This document shows positions 11,572 through 19,351 of a stretch of 64,000 nt of DNA, piece after piece. The translations under genes and the position numbers were made by a program. The stretch is from positions 682,001-746,000 of the forward strand of contig NZ_JAEKJT010000003.1 in the NCBI RefSeq assembly GCF_017303055.1. Reading direction: 5' to 3'. The notes under the pieces are model-generated. The model saw only the letters and a list, made by a program, of their open reading frames with translations, was not told the origin of the DNA and did not search any database. The stretch comes from Halomonas litopenaei. GTDB taxonomy: Bacteria > Pseudomonadota > Gammaproteobacteria > Pseudomonadales > Halomonadaceae. Numbering within the stretch: position 1 is the stretch's first letter; each line of letters starts with the position of its first letter.

Positions 11572-11838
11572 TCAGTCTCCCGCAGAGCCAGTGATGCCGA
11601 GAGTTGTCTTTACGTCATCAAGGAGGCTGCTGATCATATCGGCCAGAGATCCACCACCTGCGTCTCCTGCACCAAATACAAAGAAGAGCGCTGCGGCGAT
11701 CAAGGCGACGATAACGCCGTATTCAATAGCGGTTGCCCCGCGCTGACGGCGGCGCTGGGGGCACTGAGGCTGCCTGGCAGCGACCTTGACGGCCTTGGGG
11801 CAAAGGGGGTTCGCGAAAAAGAGAGGGGACTTTTTCAT
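11572..11838 (-). CDS. flp: Flp-family type IVb pilin
   Basis: 88-aa structural pilin. A 34-residue basic leader (MKKSPLFFANPLCP..., RRRQRG) precedes the mature start ATAIEYGVIVALIAAALFFVFG, with the invariant Glu-Tyr of Flp pilins and a single hydrophobic helix. The leader is longer than in many Flp pilins. Cleavage would be expected after the Gly before ATAIEY, by a TadV-type peptidase that is not encoded here. AGGAG lies 8 nt upstream of the ATG. It is the first gene of the pilus operon and is preceded by a strikingly AT-rich leader region. Confidence 0.92.
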   Translation of the reverse strand: MKKSPLFFANPLCPKAVKVAARQPQCPQRRRQRGATAIEYGVIVALIAAALFFVFGAGDAGGGSLADMISSLLDDVKTTLGITGSAGD

Positions 11839-12346
11839 TGTGGATACTCCTGCGTAAAATCGATATTTTTATATACGTTATATCTTAATTACCGATTCAT
11901 CATTGTTCGTCACACGGTCACCAAGATCGCCAGTCTTTATGGGGCTGTTCCTTCTCACCCGTGATGTCTACTGGCTGCTTCTTACTCCTTCTTGCTAGTC
12001 CTTTTTTATTAATTCATAGGATTATCTTATTAGTAGCCAGAAGAGGTATTTATGTCACCTTAGAGATGGCAACGGAATGTAATTTTTTGGTAGTGACTGA
12101 TACTAAACATTTCATTCGGATATCAATGAACCAGCATTCAATATGTCTGACATTGCACACGCTGTGCCGTTATGAAGGACGCAACCAACGGACCAGCGGC
12201 CATTCCGTGGCCATCCATCGCACCATGACGATCCGGATGACGCCATTGCGTCATGACCGCCAAGGCGTCCCGCTTGACCCGTGAGGTCGGCGCCGGGACA
12301 CTGCGCTCCTCACCCGAATCTTCATCAGCCGAGCAGACGTGCAACC
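11839..12346. promoter_or_regulatory. AT-rich divergent region between flp and MATE gene
   Basis: About 500 bp without a convincing gene. The half next to flp (roughly 11855-12150) is much richer in A and T than the rest of the window, with runs such as ATTTTTATATA and TTTTTTATTAATTC, so it presumably holds the flp promoter and possibly binding sites for nucleoid proteins. I could not fix a promoter with confidence. A short plus-strand frame here (about 11961-12284) has no recognisable product and lacks the base composition of the neighbours. The GC-rich right part carries inverted repeats, including 12237-12254. Confidence 0.5.
12237..12254. repeat. Perfect inverted repeat upstream of MATE gene
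   Basis: ATGACGC and GCGTCAT flank a 4-nt spacer (CATT). It sits about 90 bp upstream of the MATE start and could be a regulator operator or a small RNA hairpin. Another short inverted repeat (GGCCA-5-TGGCC) lies at 12198-12212. Confidence 0.5.
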
Positions 12347-13702
12347 GTGGCCAGTCTTCCACCCTCTTCCCCCAGCGGCCTAGCCGACACCCTTGGTCGA
12401 CTGCCGCGCATCGCTGCGCTGGCCTGGCCGATCATCCTGTCCAACATCACCGTGCCCCTGCTGGGGCTCGTGGATACTGCCGTGGTCGGCCACCTGCCGG
12501 ACTCACGCTACCTGGCCGGTGTGACCCTGGGGGCCACGCTGTTCGGCTTTCTCTACTGGGGTTTCGGCTTTCTGCGCATGGGCACCACCGGCCTCACTTC
12601 CCAGGCCATGGGGCGCAGTCGAGATGACCAGGTCCGTCATCTGCTCGGCCAGTCACTGCTGCTGGCCGGCGCCATCGGCGTGCTGTTGATCCTGCTGGGG
12701 CGCCCGCTGATTGCGCTGGGGCTATGGCTGCTCGATGGCAGCCCGCAAGCCAGTGAACTGGCCGCCAGCTACGCCGAGATCAGGCTGCTGTCGGCCCCTG
12801 CGGTCCTGGCCAACTACGCCATCCTGGGCTGGTTCCTGGGGCAACAGAACAGTCGTGTGACGCTGGCACTGCTGCTGACCAATAACGGCGTCAACATCGT
12901 CCTCGACCTGCTGTTCGTGGTGGGCCTGGACATGACCAGTGACGGCGTCGCCTGGGCCACGGTGATCGCGGACTACTGCACGGTGGCGCTGGGGCTATGG
13001 TGGTGCCGGCACCGCCTCGGCCGCTTGGGAGGCCACTTCGAGCGGGCCCGGCTGTTTACCGTGGGCGCCTATCGCGAGCTGTTCTCGGTCAATGCCAACC
13101 TGTTCGTGCGCACGCTGGGGCTGCTGTTTGCCCAGGCATTCTTCACCGCCCAGGGGGCCGCCCAGGGGGATACGGTGCTGGCGGCAAATGCGGTGCTGCT
13201 GCAGTTCATCATGCTCACCTCCTATGGCCTGGACGGATTCGCCAATGCCGCAGAAGCGCTGACCGGCCATGCCATCGGCCGCCGGCGCTTCGATGACTTC
13301 GCCCTGTCGGTGCGAGCGGCTGCCCTGTGTTCGCTGGCGACCGCCGCCCTGGCAAGCCTGGCCTTTGCCCTGGGCGGTAACGCCTTGATCGCCCTGCTCA
13401 CCGGGCTTCCCGAGGTACGCGCCAGCGCCGCGGATTTCATGCCCTGGGTGATCCTGATGCCCTTGGTGGCGGTATGGAGCTACCTGCTCGATGGGGTCTT
13501 CATCGGCGCCACCGCCATTGCCGAAATGCGCAACTCGATCTTTATTGCACTGGCCGCCTATCTGCCCCTGTGGTGGCTGACCCAAGGCATGGGAAATCAT
13601 GGACTTTGGTTAGCCTTTACGACTTTTACCGCAGTGCGTTCCGGGGTCCTTGTGGCCTACTATCTTCGCTATCGCAGCACGCGCTGGAGCAGCACGGGTT
13701 AA
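12347..13702 (+). CDS. MATE family efflux transporter, DinF-like
   Basis: About 451 aa with twelve predicted membrane segments and two repeated MatE domains (LAWPIILSNITVPLLGLVDT near the N-terminus; FVRTLGLLFAQAFF in the second half). The pattern IALAWPI...DTAVVGHL and YGLDGFANAAEAL fits the DinF branch, predicted to export organic cations or drugs using a Na+ or H+ gradient. The start is uncertain: the GTG at 12347 (ASLPPSS) removes an unlikely His/Pro-rich extension that would begin at 12281; neither has a strong ribosome site. It stands alone, divergent from the pilus operon. Confidence 0.88.
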   Translation: MASLPPSSPSGLADTLGRLPRIAALAWPIILSNITVPLLGLVDTAVVGHLPDSRYLAGVTLGATLFGFLYWGFGFLRMGTTGLTSQAMGRSRDDQVRHLLGQSLLLAGAIGVLLILLGRPLIALGLWLLDGSPQASELAASYAEIRLLSAPAVLANYAILGWFLGQQNSRVTLALLLTNNGVNIVLDLLFVVGLDMTSDGVAWATVIADYCTVALGLWWCRHRLGRLGGHFERARLFTVGAYRELFSVNANLFVRTLGLLFAQAFFTAQGAAQGDTVLAANAVLLQFIMLTSYGLDGFANAAEALTGHAIGRRRFDDFALSVRAAALCSLATAALASLAFALGGNALIALLTGLPEVRASAADFMPWVILMPLVAVWSYLLDGVFIGATAIAEMRNSIFIALAAYLPLWWLTQGMGNHGLWLAFTTFTAVRSGVLVAYYLRYRSTRWSSTG

Positions 13703-13865
13703 GGCCTTCGCCCGGTCGATGCCCCTGCTGTCAGCTCAGATGCCGGTGTATGCCCAAACGTCATCGCTTGAAAGGTGACTTTGACGCCCGGCGGCGGACT
13801 GCGGCACCGTTGACGCCAGGTGGCCGGGAAGGCCATTTTCACAACCAGAAGAAGCGAAATACGCC

Positions 13866-15173
13866 ATGTTGAGAGCTCTGTCACGACCCGCCGTGAAACT
13901 GGTGGAGCGCTATCTACCAGATCCCTATGTCTTCGTCCTGCTCCTGACCATCATCGCTGCGGCAGCGGCCATCGCGGTGGAGCGCCAGTCGCCCATGGCG
14001 GTGCTGACGTACTGGGGCGACGGTTTCTGGAACCTGCTGTCCTTCTCCATGCAGATGCTGCTGGTACTGGTCACCGGCTTCATGCTGGCCAGCTCGCCAC
14101 CGGTCAAGCGCCTGCTGGCAAGTCTGGCTCGCATCGCCAATAACGCGGGTGCCGCCATCCTGCTGGTCACCCTGGTGTCGCTGGCCGCCAGCTGGATCAA
14201 CTGGGGCTTCGGCCTGGTGGTGGGCGCCCTGTTCGCCAAGGAGCTGGCCCGCGTCGTGCGCGTCGACTATCGCCTGCTGGTCGCCAGTGCCTACTCCGGC
14301 TTCGTGGTCTGGCATGGCGGCCTGGCCGGATCGGTCCCCCTGACGATTGCCACGGAAGGGAACCCCTGGGCAGAGCAGATCGGTGTCATCGGCACCGGCG
14401 AAACCATCTTTTCCTACTTCAATCTGCTGATTGTGCTGGCTCTGTTCATCGCGGTGCCGCTGGTCAACCGCATGATGCTGCCGGGGGAAAAGGAAAGCGT
14501 GTACGTCGATCCGGCCCTGCTGGGAGAGGAAGAAGACCGCCGCGTGCGCATCAGCCGCCCGGCCGAGCGCCTGGAAAACAGCATGACGCTGGCGCTGCTG
14601 GTGGGTATGCCAGGTCTGATCTACCTGATCAGCTACTTCGTCGGTGGCGGTGGCCTGAACCTGAACGTGGTCAACTTCATGTTCCTGTTTCTGGCCATCG
14701 TGCTGCATCGCACCCCTCAGAGCCTGCTGAACAGCCTGAACGAGGGGATCAAGGGCGGGGCCGGCATCGTCATCCAGTTCCCCTTCTACGCCGGTATCAT
14801 GGCCATCATGGTGCAGTCAGGACTCGCCGAGACCATGTCGCAGGCCATGGTGTCCTTCGCTACCGAGACCACCCTGCCGTTCTGGACCTTCATCAGCGCC
14901 GGCATCGTCAACATGTTCGTGCCTTCGGGCGGAGGCCAGTGGGCCGTCCAGGCACCTGTCGTCATTCCTGCCGCTCAGGCGCTTGGCGTGGACATCCCGC
15001 GTGCCGCCATGGCGGTCGCCTGGGGCGATGCCTGGACCAACCTGCTGCAGCCTTTCTGGGCGCTGCCGGTGCTGGGAATTGCAGGACTGAAGGCCAAGGA
15101 CATCATGGGCTTCTGCCTGGTTCAGCTGTTCATCACCGGCATCATCATCTCGGTGTGTCTGACCTGGCTATGA
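13866..15173 (+). CDS. atoE: Short-chain fatty acid transporter, AtoE family
   Basis: 435-aa polytopic membrane protein of the AtoE family (short-chain fatty-acid uptake). Typical stretches are LPDPYVFVLLLTI at the start, NWGFGLVVGALFAKELAR around residue 115, SAYSGFVVWHGGLAGSVPL around 140, and FVPSGGGQWAVQAPVV around 355. The family imports acetoacetate, butyrate and related acids. There is no atoDAB cluster beside it; the next gene is an acyl-CoA thioesterase, so a link to short acyl metabolism is possible but inferred. The gene starts with ATG after AGAAGAAGCG. Confidence 0.9.
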   Translation: MLRALSRPAVKLVERYLPDPYVFVLLLTIIAAAAAIAVERQSPMAVLTYWGDGFWNLLSFSMQMLLVLVTGFMLASSPPVKRLLASLARIANNAGAAILLVTLVSLAASWINWGFGLVVGALFAKELARVVRVDYRLLVASAYSGFVVWHGGLAGSVPLTIATEGNPWAEQIGVIGTGETIFSYFNLLIVLALFIAVPLVNRMMLPGEKESVYVDPALLGEEEDRRVRISRPAERLENSMTLALLVGMPGLIYLISYFVGGGGLNLNVVNFMFLFLAIVLHRTPQSLLNSLNEGIKGGAGIVIQFPFYAGIMAIMVQSGLAETMSQAMVSFATETTLPFWTFISAGIVNMFVPSGGGQWAVQAPVVIPAAQALGVDIPRAAMAVAWGDAWTNLLQPFWALPVLGIAGLKAKDIMGFCLVQLFITGIIISVCLTWL

Positions 15174-15341
15174 GCCGCCCGAGCCGGGCGAGATGATGGC
15201 AAAGGCGGGCCGATCGGTCACCGCCCCGCTGTACAGTGCCGGCAACAACTGAGTTTCAACGTGCGCCTTGTCTCCGCTCGCGGAGGCAAGGCGTTATGCT
15301 ATGTGCATCACAGACCGAACTGCATGCTTGAGGAGCCATCC

Positions 15342-15845
15342 ATGCTAGAACAGAGCCTCCCGGGTCAGCACGAACTGACCATGACCGTGCTGATGACACC
15401 CGACATGGCCAATTTCAGTGGCAAGGTGCACGGTGGCGCCATCCTCAAGAAACTCGATGAGGTGGCCTATGCCTGCGCCAGTCGCTACTCAGGTCACTAT
15501 GTGGTCACCCTGTCGGTCGACCAGGTGCGCTTCAAGCAGCCCATCCATGTGGGTGAGCTAGTGACCTTCCTGGCCAGCGTCAATCACGTCGGCCGCTCGT
15601 CAATGGAAATTGGCATTAAGGTGGTGGCGGAAGACATTCGCCAGAAGATCATTCGCCATACCAACAGCTGCTACCTGACCATGGTCGCGGTGGACTCGGA
15701 CGGACGCCCCGCCACGGTGCCGCCGCTGACGCTGGACACGCCGATACGCAAGCTGCGCTATGAAAAAGCCACCCTGCGCAAGAAGCTGCGCAAGCAGGCA
15801 GAAGAAGAGGAGCAGCGCACCCAGCAGGAGCTGGGCCAACGCTGA
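15342..15845 (+). CDS. Acyl-CoA thioesterase, hotdog fold (YciA/ACOT-like)
   Basis: 167-aa hotdog-fold thioesterase hydrolysing acyl-CoA to free acid and CoA. The HGGAIL segment followed by DEVAYACASRYSG is the signature of the BFIT/YciA group, and VDQVRFKQPIHVG lies on the second strand. The C-terminal tail is highly charged (KKLRKQAEEEEQR). The ATG at 15342 is preceded by GAGGAG at a 7-nt spacing; upstream in-frame codons are not convincing. Substrate chain length cannot be told from sequence. Confidence 0.9.
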   Translation: MLEQSLPGQHELTMTVLMTPDMANFSGKVHGGAILKKLDEVAYACASRYSGHYVVTLSVDQVRFKQPIHVGELVTFLASVNHVGRSSMEIGIKVVAEDIRQKIIRHTNSCYLTMVAVDSDGRPATVPPLTLDTPIRKLRYEKATLRKKLRKQAEEEEQRTQQELGQR

Positions 15846-15884
15846 GACACCCGAAGCCGTATCCGACGAGGTCGGCGATGACCC

Positions 15885-15913
15885 GACAGGCCAGCCGCTA
15901 GGCGGCCTGTCGC
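15885..15913. terminator. Strong hairpin between thioesterase and I78-like gene
   Basis: Perfect 9-bp stem CGACAGGCC / GGCCTGTCG around an 11-nt loop which itself can pair. It lies between convergent genes. No U-tract follows, so its action as an intrinsic terminator is uncertain. Confidence 0.5.
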
Positions 15914-15994
15914 AGCCTGCGGTTACGGTGCTGGTTCCTGTTACGGTTCCTGGTTGCTGGCCCGCACCATCACGATGCCGGCCAGCACGAGGGA

Positions 15995-16309
15995 TCAACC
16001 GCAGCCCAGCTCGACAATCGTATCGGCGTCATCCAGGCGCACGTTCAAGCGGTCCAGGCGCAGGTCCATGGTCGCCACTCCGCCCGGTCTCAGCACGCGC
16101 AGGGTCTTGGCACCACTTTCGGCTTTCAGGCGTTCATCCTGTGCCTCCTGGTAATGCTGCCCCACCCAGTCCTGAACAGCCGCCGCGTCACAGGCTTCAG
16201 CCAAGGGAGCCCGCTTGGGCGGCAACGGAGCGGGCTCACCGGTCCCGCCCGACGACGCGCTGCACCCTGCCAGCGCAGCAACCATGAATAACGGAAGAAG
16301 AGCTTTCAT
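15995..16309 (-). CDS. I78-family peptidase inhibitor-like lipoprotein
   Basis: 104-aa lipoprotein. The signal peptide ends in AALAGC at about residues 11-16. The C-terminal part (LRVLRPGGVATMDLRLDRLN to ELGCG) fits the peptidase inhibitor I78 family, with the RVLRPG loop, the TMD-x-RLDRLNV strand and the terminal Cys-Gly. Such proteins inhibit serine proteases in the periplasm; activity here is inferred. The second of two adjacent ATGs is chosen because GGAGG is then about 7 nt away. It is convergent with the thioesterase. Confidence 0.82.
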   Translation of the reverse strand: MKALLPLFMVAALAGCSASSGGTGEPAPLPPKRAPLAEACDAAAVQDWVGQHYQEAQDERLKAESGAKTLRVLRPGGVATMDLRLDRLNVRLDDADTIVELGCG

Positions 16310-16509
16310 CATCGGCCTCCAGTGCCTGAATGTCCTTTCGTCTGGCCCATGGCAAGGGGCCACTTGCTGCCTGAACGCTGGCGCCAGGCGGCCCTGCACA
16401 TGACAAGGGGCCAGCATAGCAGATGCCTTGGACCATGCTTGGCGTCCCCTCCTGACTTGCCTCATGTTCCTTATTTTTTCATCACTGGCTAGGCGCCTGC
16501 CCTGTCCAC

Positions 16510-16544
16510 AAAAAAGCGGTGATGCACCTGAGTGACATCACCGC
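16510..16544 (-). terminator. Intrinsic terminator on minus strand
   Basis: Perfect 9-bp stem GCGGTGATG / CATCACCGC with an 11-nt loop; on the minus strand it is followed directly by six T residues (16510-16515). It probably ends the transcript of the entericidin-like gene, about 160 nt after its stop. Confidence 0.75.
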
Positions 16545-16632
16545 CGTTTGTGTTTCTGTTTCTTTTACTTTGCGTATTCCTATTCCTGTCGCTGGATCAG
16601 CATCCCTGCGTTGCCGTGGCTCTCTGCCAGGG

Positions 16633-16660
16633 CCTTGCTGCCAAGACCTTGCTGCCAAGG
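16633..16660. repeat. 14-bp tandem repeat, two copies
   Basis: CCTTGCTGCCAAGA at 16633-16646 repeats as CCTTGCTGCCAAGG at 16647-16660, with a degenerate start of a third copy. It lies in the 3' region of the entericidin-like gene. Confidence 0.8.
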
Positions 16661-16702
16661 CCTTGGAGAAAGCCTGGCGGAGTGCAGGTTTGTGGCCAGC
16701 GA

Positions 16703-16834
16703 TCAGGCGGTGCTGTTCTGGATGGCTTCACCACCCTTCTCGATGTCCTGGCCGACACCCCGCACCGTGTTGCAGCCACTCAACAGCGCCAGGGTAAACA
16801 TCGATACCAGAATCAATGCCAGCGTCCTTTTCAT
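16703..16834 (-). CDS. Entericidin-like small lipoprotein
   Basis: 43-aa lipoprotein. A lysine-arginine start and hydrophobic signal (TLALILVSMFTLALLSG) lead to a lipobox Cys, then NTVRGVGQDIEKGGEAIQN. This matches the entericidin A/B family (NTxxGxGxDIxxGGxAI), small membrane lipoproteins with bacteriolytic or envelope-stress roles. The ATG at 16834 has AGGAG upstream. Longer frames from 16951 would ignore the signal peptide. Confidence 0.85.
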   Translation of the reverse strand: MKRTLALILVSMFTLALLSGCNTVRGVGQDIEKGGEAIQNSTA

Positions 16835-16951
16835 TGTCCCTTCTCCTTGCAGCCAGGTGGGTAAGCAAAATACATCATCCTCAGATAATCTAGCACGATG
16901 ACGTTCATTCGCTAGGCTTTGTGTCGCGCTTTTCGAGGGTCTGCACAGCAC

Positions 16952-17698
16952 TCAGTAGAGGGCCAGGCGCAAAATGATCACGGCAATCACCGCCACCGTC
17001 AGCCATTTGACCACCATGGCGCCCCGGGAACTCATGTTGACCTTCACCGCCAGCCAGGCACCGGTCATGCTGCCGGCGGCCAGCACCAGGCCGTAGCTCC
17101 AGCGCACCTGGTCATGCCACAGAAAGATGCCCAGGGCAGGCAGGGTGTAGACAAGGATGATCAGCACCTTGAAGGCATTGACCTGGCCAAGATCGATCTT
17201 GAGCATGCGATACAGCACGATCATGAACAGAATCCCGACCCCGACCTGCAGGAAGCCGCCGTAGACACCGATCACGAACATCGCCAGATAGATGCCAGGG
17301 GTCAGCCGCTCCACCGTCAGGGGCCGAGTGTCGATCTTCGGTTGTGGCAGCAGCATGATCACTGCCGCGGCGACCATCACCACCATCAGGATCGTCTCGA
17401 ACAACGCATCGCTGACCTGAAGCGCCAGCCACACGCCCAGCATCGAGCCCAGTACAGCAGGCACCGACAGGCGCAGGCTGAGCCCGATATGACGGGCTCC
17501 TGCACGAAAGAAGTTGGCCACCGCTGACACGCTCTGCAGAGTGATCGACACCCGATTGGTGCCGTTGGCCACCTGAGGGGGAAGTCCGAGAAACATCAAC
17601 AGCGGCAGCGTCAGCATCGAACCGCCCGCCGCCAGCACATTGATAAAACCTGCCACGATACCTGCCGTCAGCAGGGCCGCTCCCTCGACCAGGGTCAT
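16952..17698 (-). CDS. TauE/SafE family sulfite/anion exporter
   Basis: 248-aa polytopic protein of the TauE/SafE (DUF81) family, with two homologous halves: AGFINVLAAGGSMLTLPLL near the N-terminus and GVYGGFLQVGVGILFMIVL near the middle. Members export sulfite, sulfoacetate or similar anions. No sulfur-metabolism gene is next to it, so the substrate is unknown. GAGGAAAG precedes the ATG. Its upstream region carries a 16-bp tandem repeat (17717-17763). Confidence 0.88.
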   Translation of the reverse strand: MTLVEGAALLTAGIVAGFINVLAAGGSMLTLPLLMFLGLPPQVANGTNRVSITLQSVSAVANFFRAGARHIGLSLRLSVPAVLGSMLGVWLALQVSDALFETILMVVMVAAAVIMLLPQPKIDTRPLTVERLTPGIYLAMFVIGVYGGFLQVGVGILFMIVLYRMLKIDLGQVNAFKVLIILVYTLPALGIFLWHDQVRWSYGLVLAAGSMTGAWLAVKVNMSSRGAMVVKWLTVAVIAVIILRLALY

Positions 17699-17716
17699 CG
17701 TCTTTCCTCTCTCGCT

Positions 17717-17763
17717 TGTATCGAATAGGGGGTGTATCGAACTGGGGGTGTATCGAGCAGGGG
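17717..17763. repeat. 16-bp tandem repeat, three copies, in TauE/HIT intergenic region
   Basis: Units at 17717-17732, 17733-17748 and 17749-17763, consensus TGTATCGAactGGGGG. Two more degenerate TCGAA-TAG-like units follow to about 17792. It lies in the 152-bp gap between the divergent TauE and HIT genes and so would fall in one or both promoter regions. Confidence 0.85.
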
Positions 17764-17850
17764 TGACGTCGAACAGGAACTTCGTCGAATAGATGCCCCT
17801 GTCGTGGCCGCCTGATGTACCCTGCCTGAAACGCCATTCAGGAGCCCGCC

Positions 17851-18276
17851 ATGAGCGATTTCGTCATCGACCCACGCCTTGTCGCCGACACCTATCCCGT
17901 CACCGAACTACCGTTGTGTCAGCTGCGCCTGATGGATGATGCCCGCTACCCCTGGCTGGTACTGATTCCCAGGCGGGCCAACGTCACCGAGGTGTTCGAC
18001 CTGTCGGAAGCCGACCAGCAGCAGCTGTGGCGAGAAGCCACTCGCCTGGGCCAGGCGCTGAAGACCCACGCCGGGGGTGACAAGCTCAATATTGCCAGCC
18101 TCGGCAACATGGTGGCGCAGCTGCACGTGCATGTGATCGTGCGGCGAGAAGACGACGCGGCCTGGCCAGGGCCGGTGTGGGGCCACAGCCAGGCCATCGC
18201 CTACGACAAGGACAGCTTGGCCGCCACCAAGGACCGTGTGCTGGCGCTGGCCGGCGGGCTGTCCTTGCACCCCTGA
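17851..18276 (+). CDS. HIT domain hydrolase
   Basis: 141-aa histidine-triad nucleotide hydrolase or transferase. The motif region is QLHVHVIVR (His92, His94), where the first triad position is Gln, as in a common proteobacterial HIT branch; NIASLGNMVAQ precedes it. Likely substrates are diadenosine polyphosphates or AMP conjugates, unproven. AGGAGCCCGCC precedes the ATG. It is convergent with the NicO gene, with only 7 nt between stops. Confidence 0.88.
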   Translation: MSDFVIDPRLVADTYPVTELPLCQLRLMDDARYPWLVLIPRRANVTEVFDLSEADQQQLWREATRLGQALKTHAGGDKLNIASLGNMVAQLHVHVIVRREDDAAWPGPVWGHSQAIAYDKDSLAATKDRVLALAGGLSLHP

Positions 18277-18283
18277 CGGGCTG

Positions 18284-19351
18284 TCACACGCCGAGGCCAC
18301 CACTGCGACTACCTGGCGCCATCAGTGGCAAGCCAGGATCCGATGCGCCAACCTGCAGCATCAGCAGAACGCCCAGTCCGATGATCAGCACGCCACCGGT
18401 CAGTGCCACCATGGCGGCCAGGCGTGCCACGGCGCGACTTCGCGTGGCGGATGTCCGCGCCACGCGAGCGGACACCCAGTCCCGTGCCAGCACGCTGGCG
18501 ATGCCCAGGGTGGAGACCGTCATGGCGGTACCCAGCGACATCGCCAGCACCGCTGCCACCCCCATCCATGGCTGGCCCAGCAGGCTGGTCACGCCCATCA
18601 ACAGCACGGCCCCCGAACATGGCCTGGCACCGATCGCCAACACGGCCAGCCAGGCCTCGCGACCACTGCCATCCGGCGATACATGGTGATGACCGCCACA
18701 ACACTCGTGATGATCATGATGCGAACCATGAGCATGATGCCCGTGGGACGGATGTTCGTGGTGGTGCGCCTCGATATGGTGCGGCTCGTGATGGTGTGCC
18801 CCATGGTGCTCAGACCCAGCAGACTGCTGCGCTGGGCGCGACAGCGACACCAGCCGCTTCAGCGCGCGTCCGCTCAGCCACAGCCCCAGCAGTGCGACCA
18901 GGGCGAAGCTCAACCGCTCGACCCACACCACACTGCCCAGTGCCTCGCGGGTCAGCCAGCCCAGCCCCTGCACCAGCGCCAGTATCAGCAGGATGGCGAC
19001 CGCTCCCTGCATCAGCGCGGCTCCCACCGACAGAGCCAGGGCGCGACGCCAGGCGCCTCCCTGGGAGACCAGGTAGGCGCTGATCACAGCCTTGCCATGT
19101 CCTGGTCCTGCCGCGTGGAAAACGCCGTAAAACAGGCTCAGGCCTATCAAGGTGGCCCAGGCTGCAGCGGACGGCGTCTGGTCGATCAGTGTGACCGCCT
19201 GAGTCAAGCGACGATGCAGGTCGGCCTGCATGGCGAGCACCCAGTGGCCGAGCGTATCCAGCGCGCCGGTCACCGCCAGCAGCAGCAAGACGCCCGCGAC
19301 GGCGCCCACCGCGAGACACACCTGAACCCACGGTTGTTGCAGCTTCAGCAC
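18284..19351 (-). CDS. NicO/RcnA-type nickel/cobalt transporter with His-rich loop
   Basis: 355 aa. Hydrophobic segments at both halves flank a cytosolic loop at about residues 180-230 that holds some 22 histidines and a Cys-Cys pair (EHHGAHHHEPHH through HHDHHECCGG). The HAAGPGHGKAVISAYL segment (about 78-93) and GARPCSGAVLLMG (about 240) are the NicO/RcnA signatures. The family moves Ni2+ or Co2+, mostly outward, but NicO members next to DUF1007 proteins are also proposed importers. The GTG start overlaps the DUF1007 gene by 7 nt. It is the last gene of a four-gene coupled operon. Confidence 0.9.
   Translation of the reverse strand: MLKLQQPWVQVCLAVGAVAGVLLLLAVTGALDTLGHWVLAMQADLHRRLTQAVTLIDQTPSAAAWATLIGLSLFYGVFHAAGPGHGKAVISAYLVSQGGAWRRALALSVGAALMQGAVAILLILALVQGLGWLTREALGSVVWVERLSFALVALLGLWLSGRALKRLVSLSRPAQQSAGSEHHGAHHHEPHHIEAHHHEHPSHGHHAHGSHHDHHECCGGHHHVSPDGSGREAWLAVLAIGARPCSGAVLLMGVTSLLGQPWMGVAAVLAMSLGTAMTVSTLGIASVLARDWVSARVARTSATRSRAVARLAAMVALTGGVLIIGLGVLLMLQVGASDPGLPLMAPGSRSGGLGV

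Larger units (their letters stand above)
16310..16702. other. Gene-free stretch with minus-strand terminator and short repeats
   Basis: About 390 bp without a supported gene. It contains the promoter side of the I78-like gene, an intrinsic terminator at 16510-16544 that reads on the minus strand, and a 14-bp tandem repeat at 16633-16660. The part between the repeat and the terminator would be the 3' untranslated region of the entericidin-like gene. Confidence 0.5.

Noticed and set aside
11961..12284. 107-codon plus-strand frame in the AT-rich region
   Set aside because: No ribosome site, no recognisable product and a composition change in the middle; treated as non-coding.
17908..18303. Minus-strand frame opposite the HIT gene
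   Set aside because: The HIT motif on the plus strand and its good ribosome site show which strand codes.
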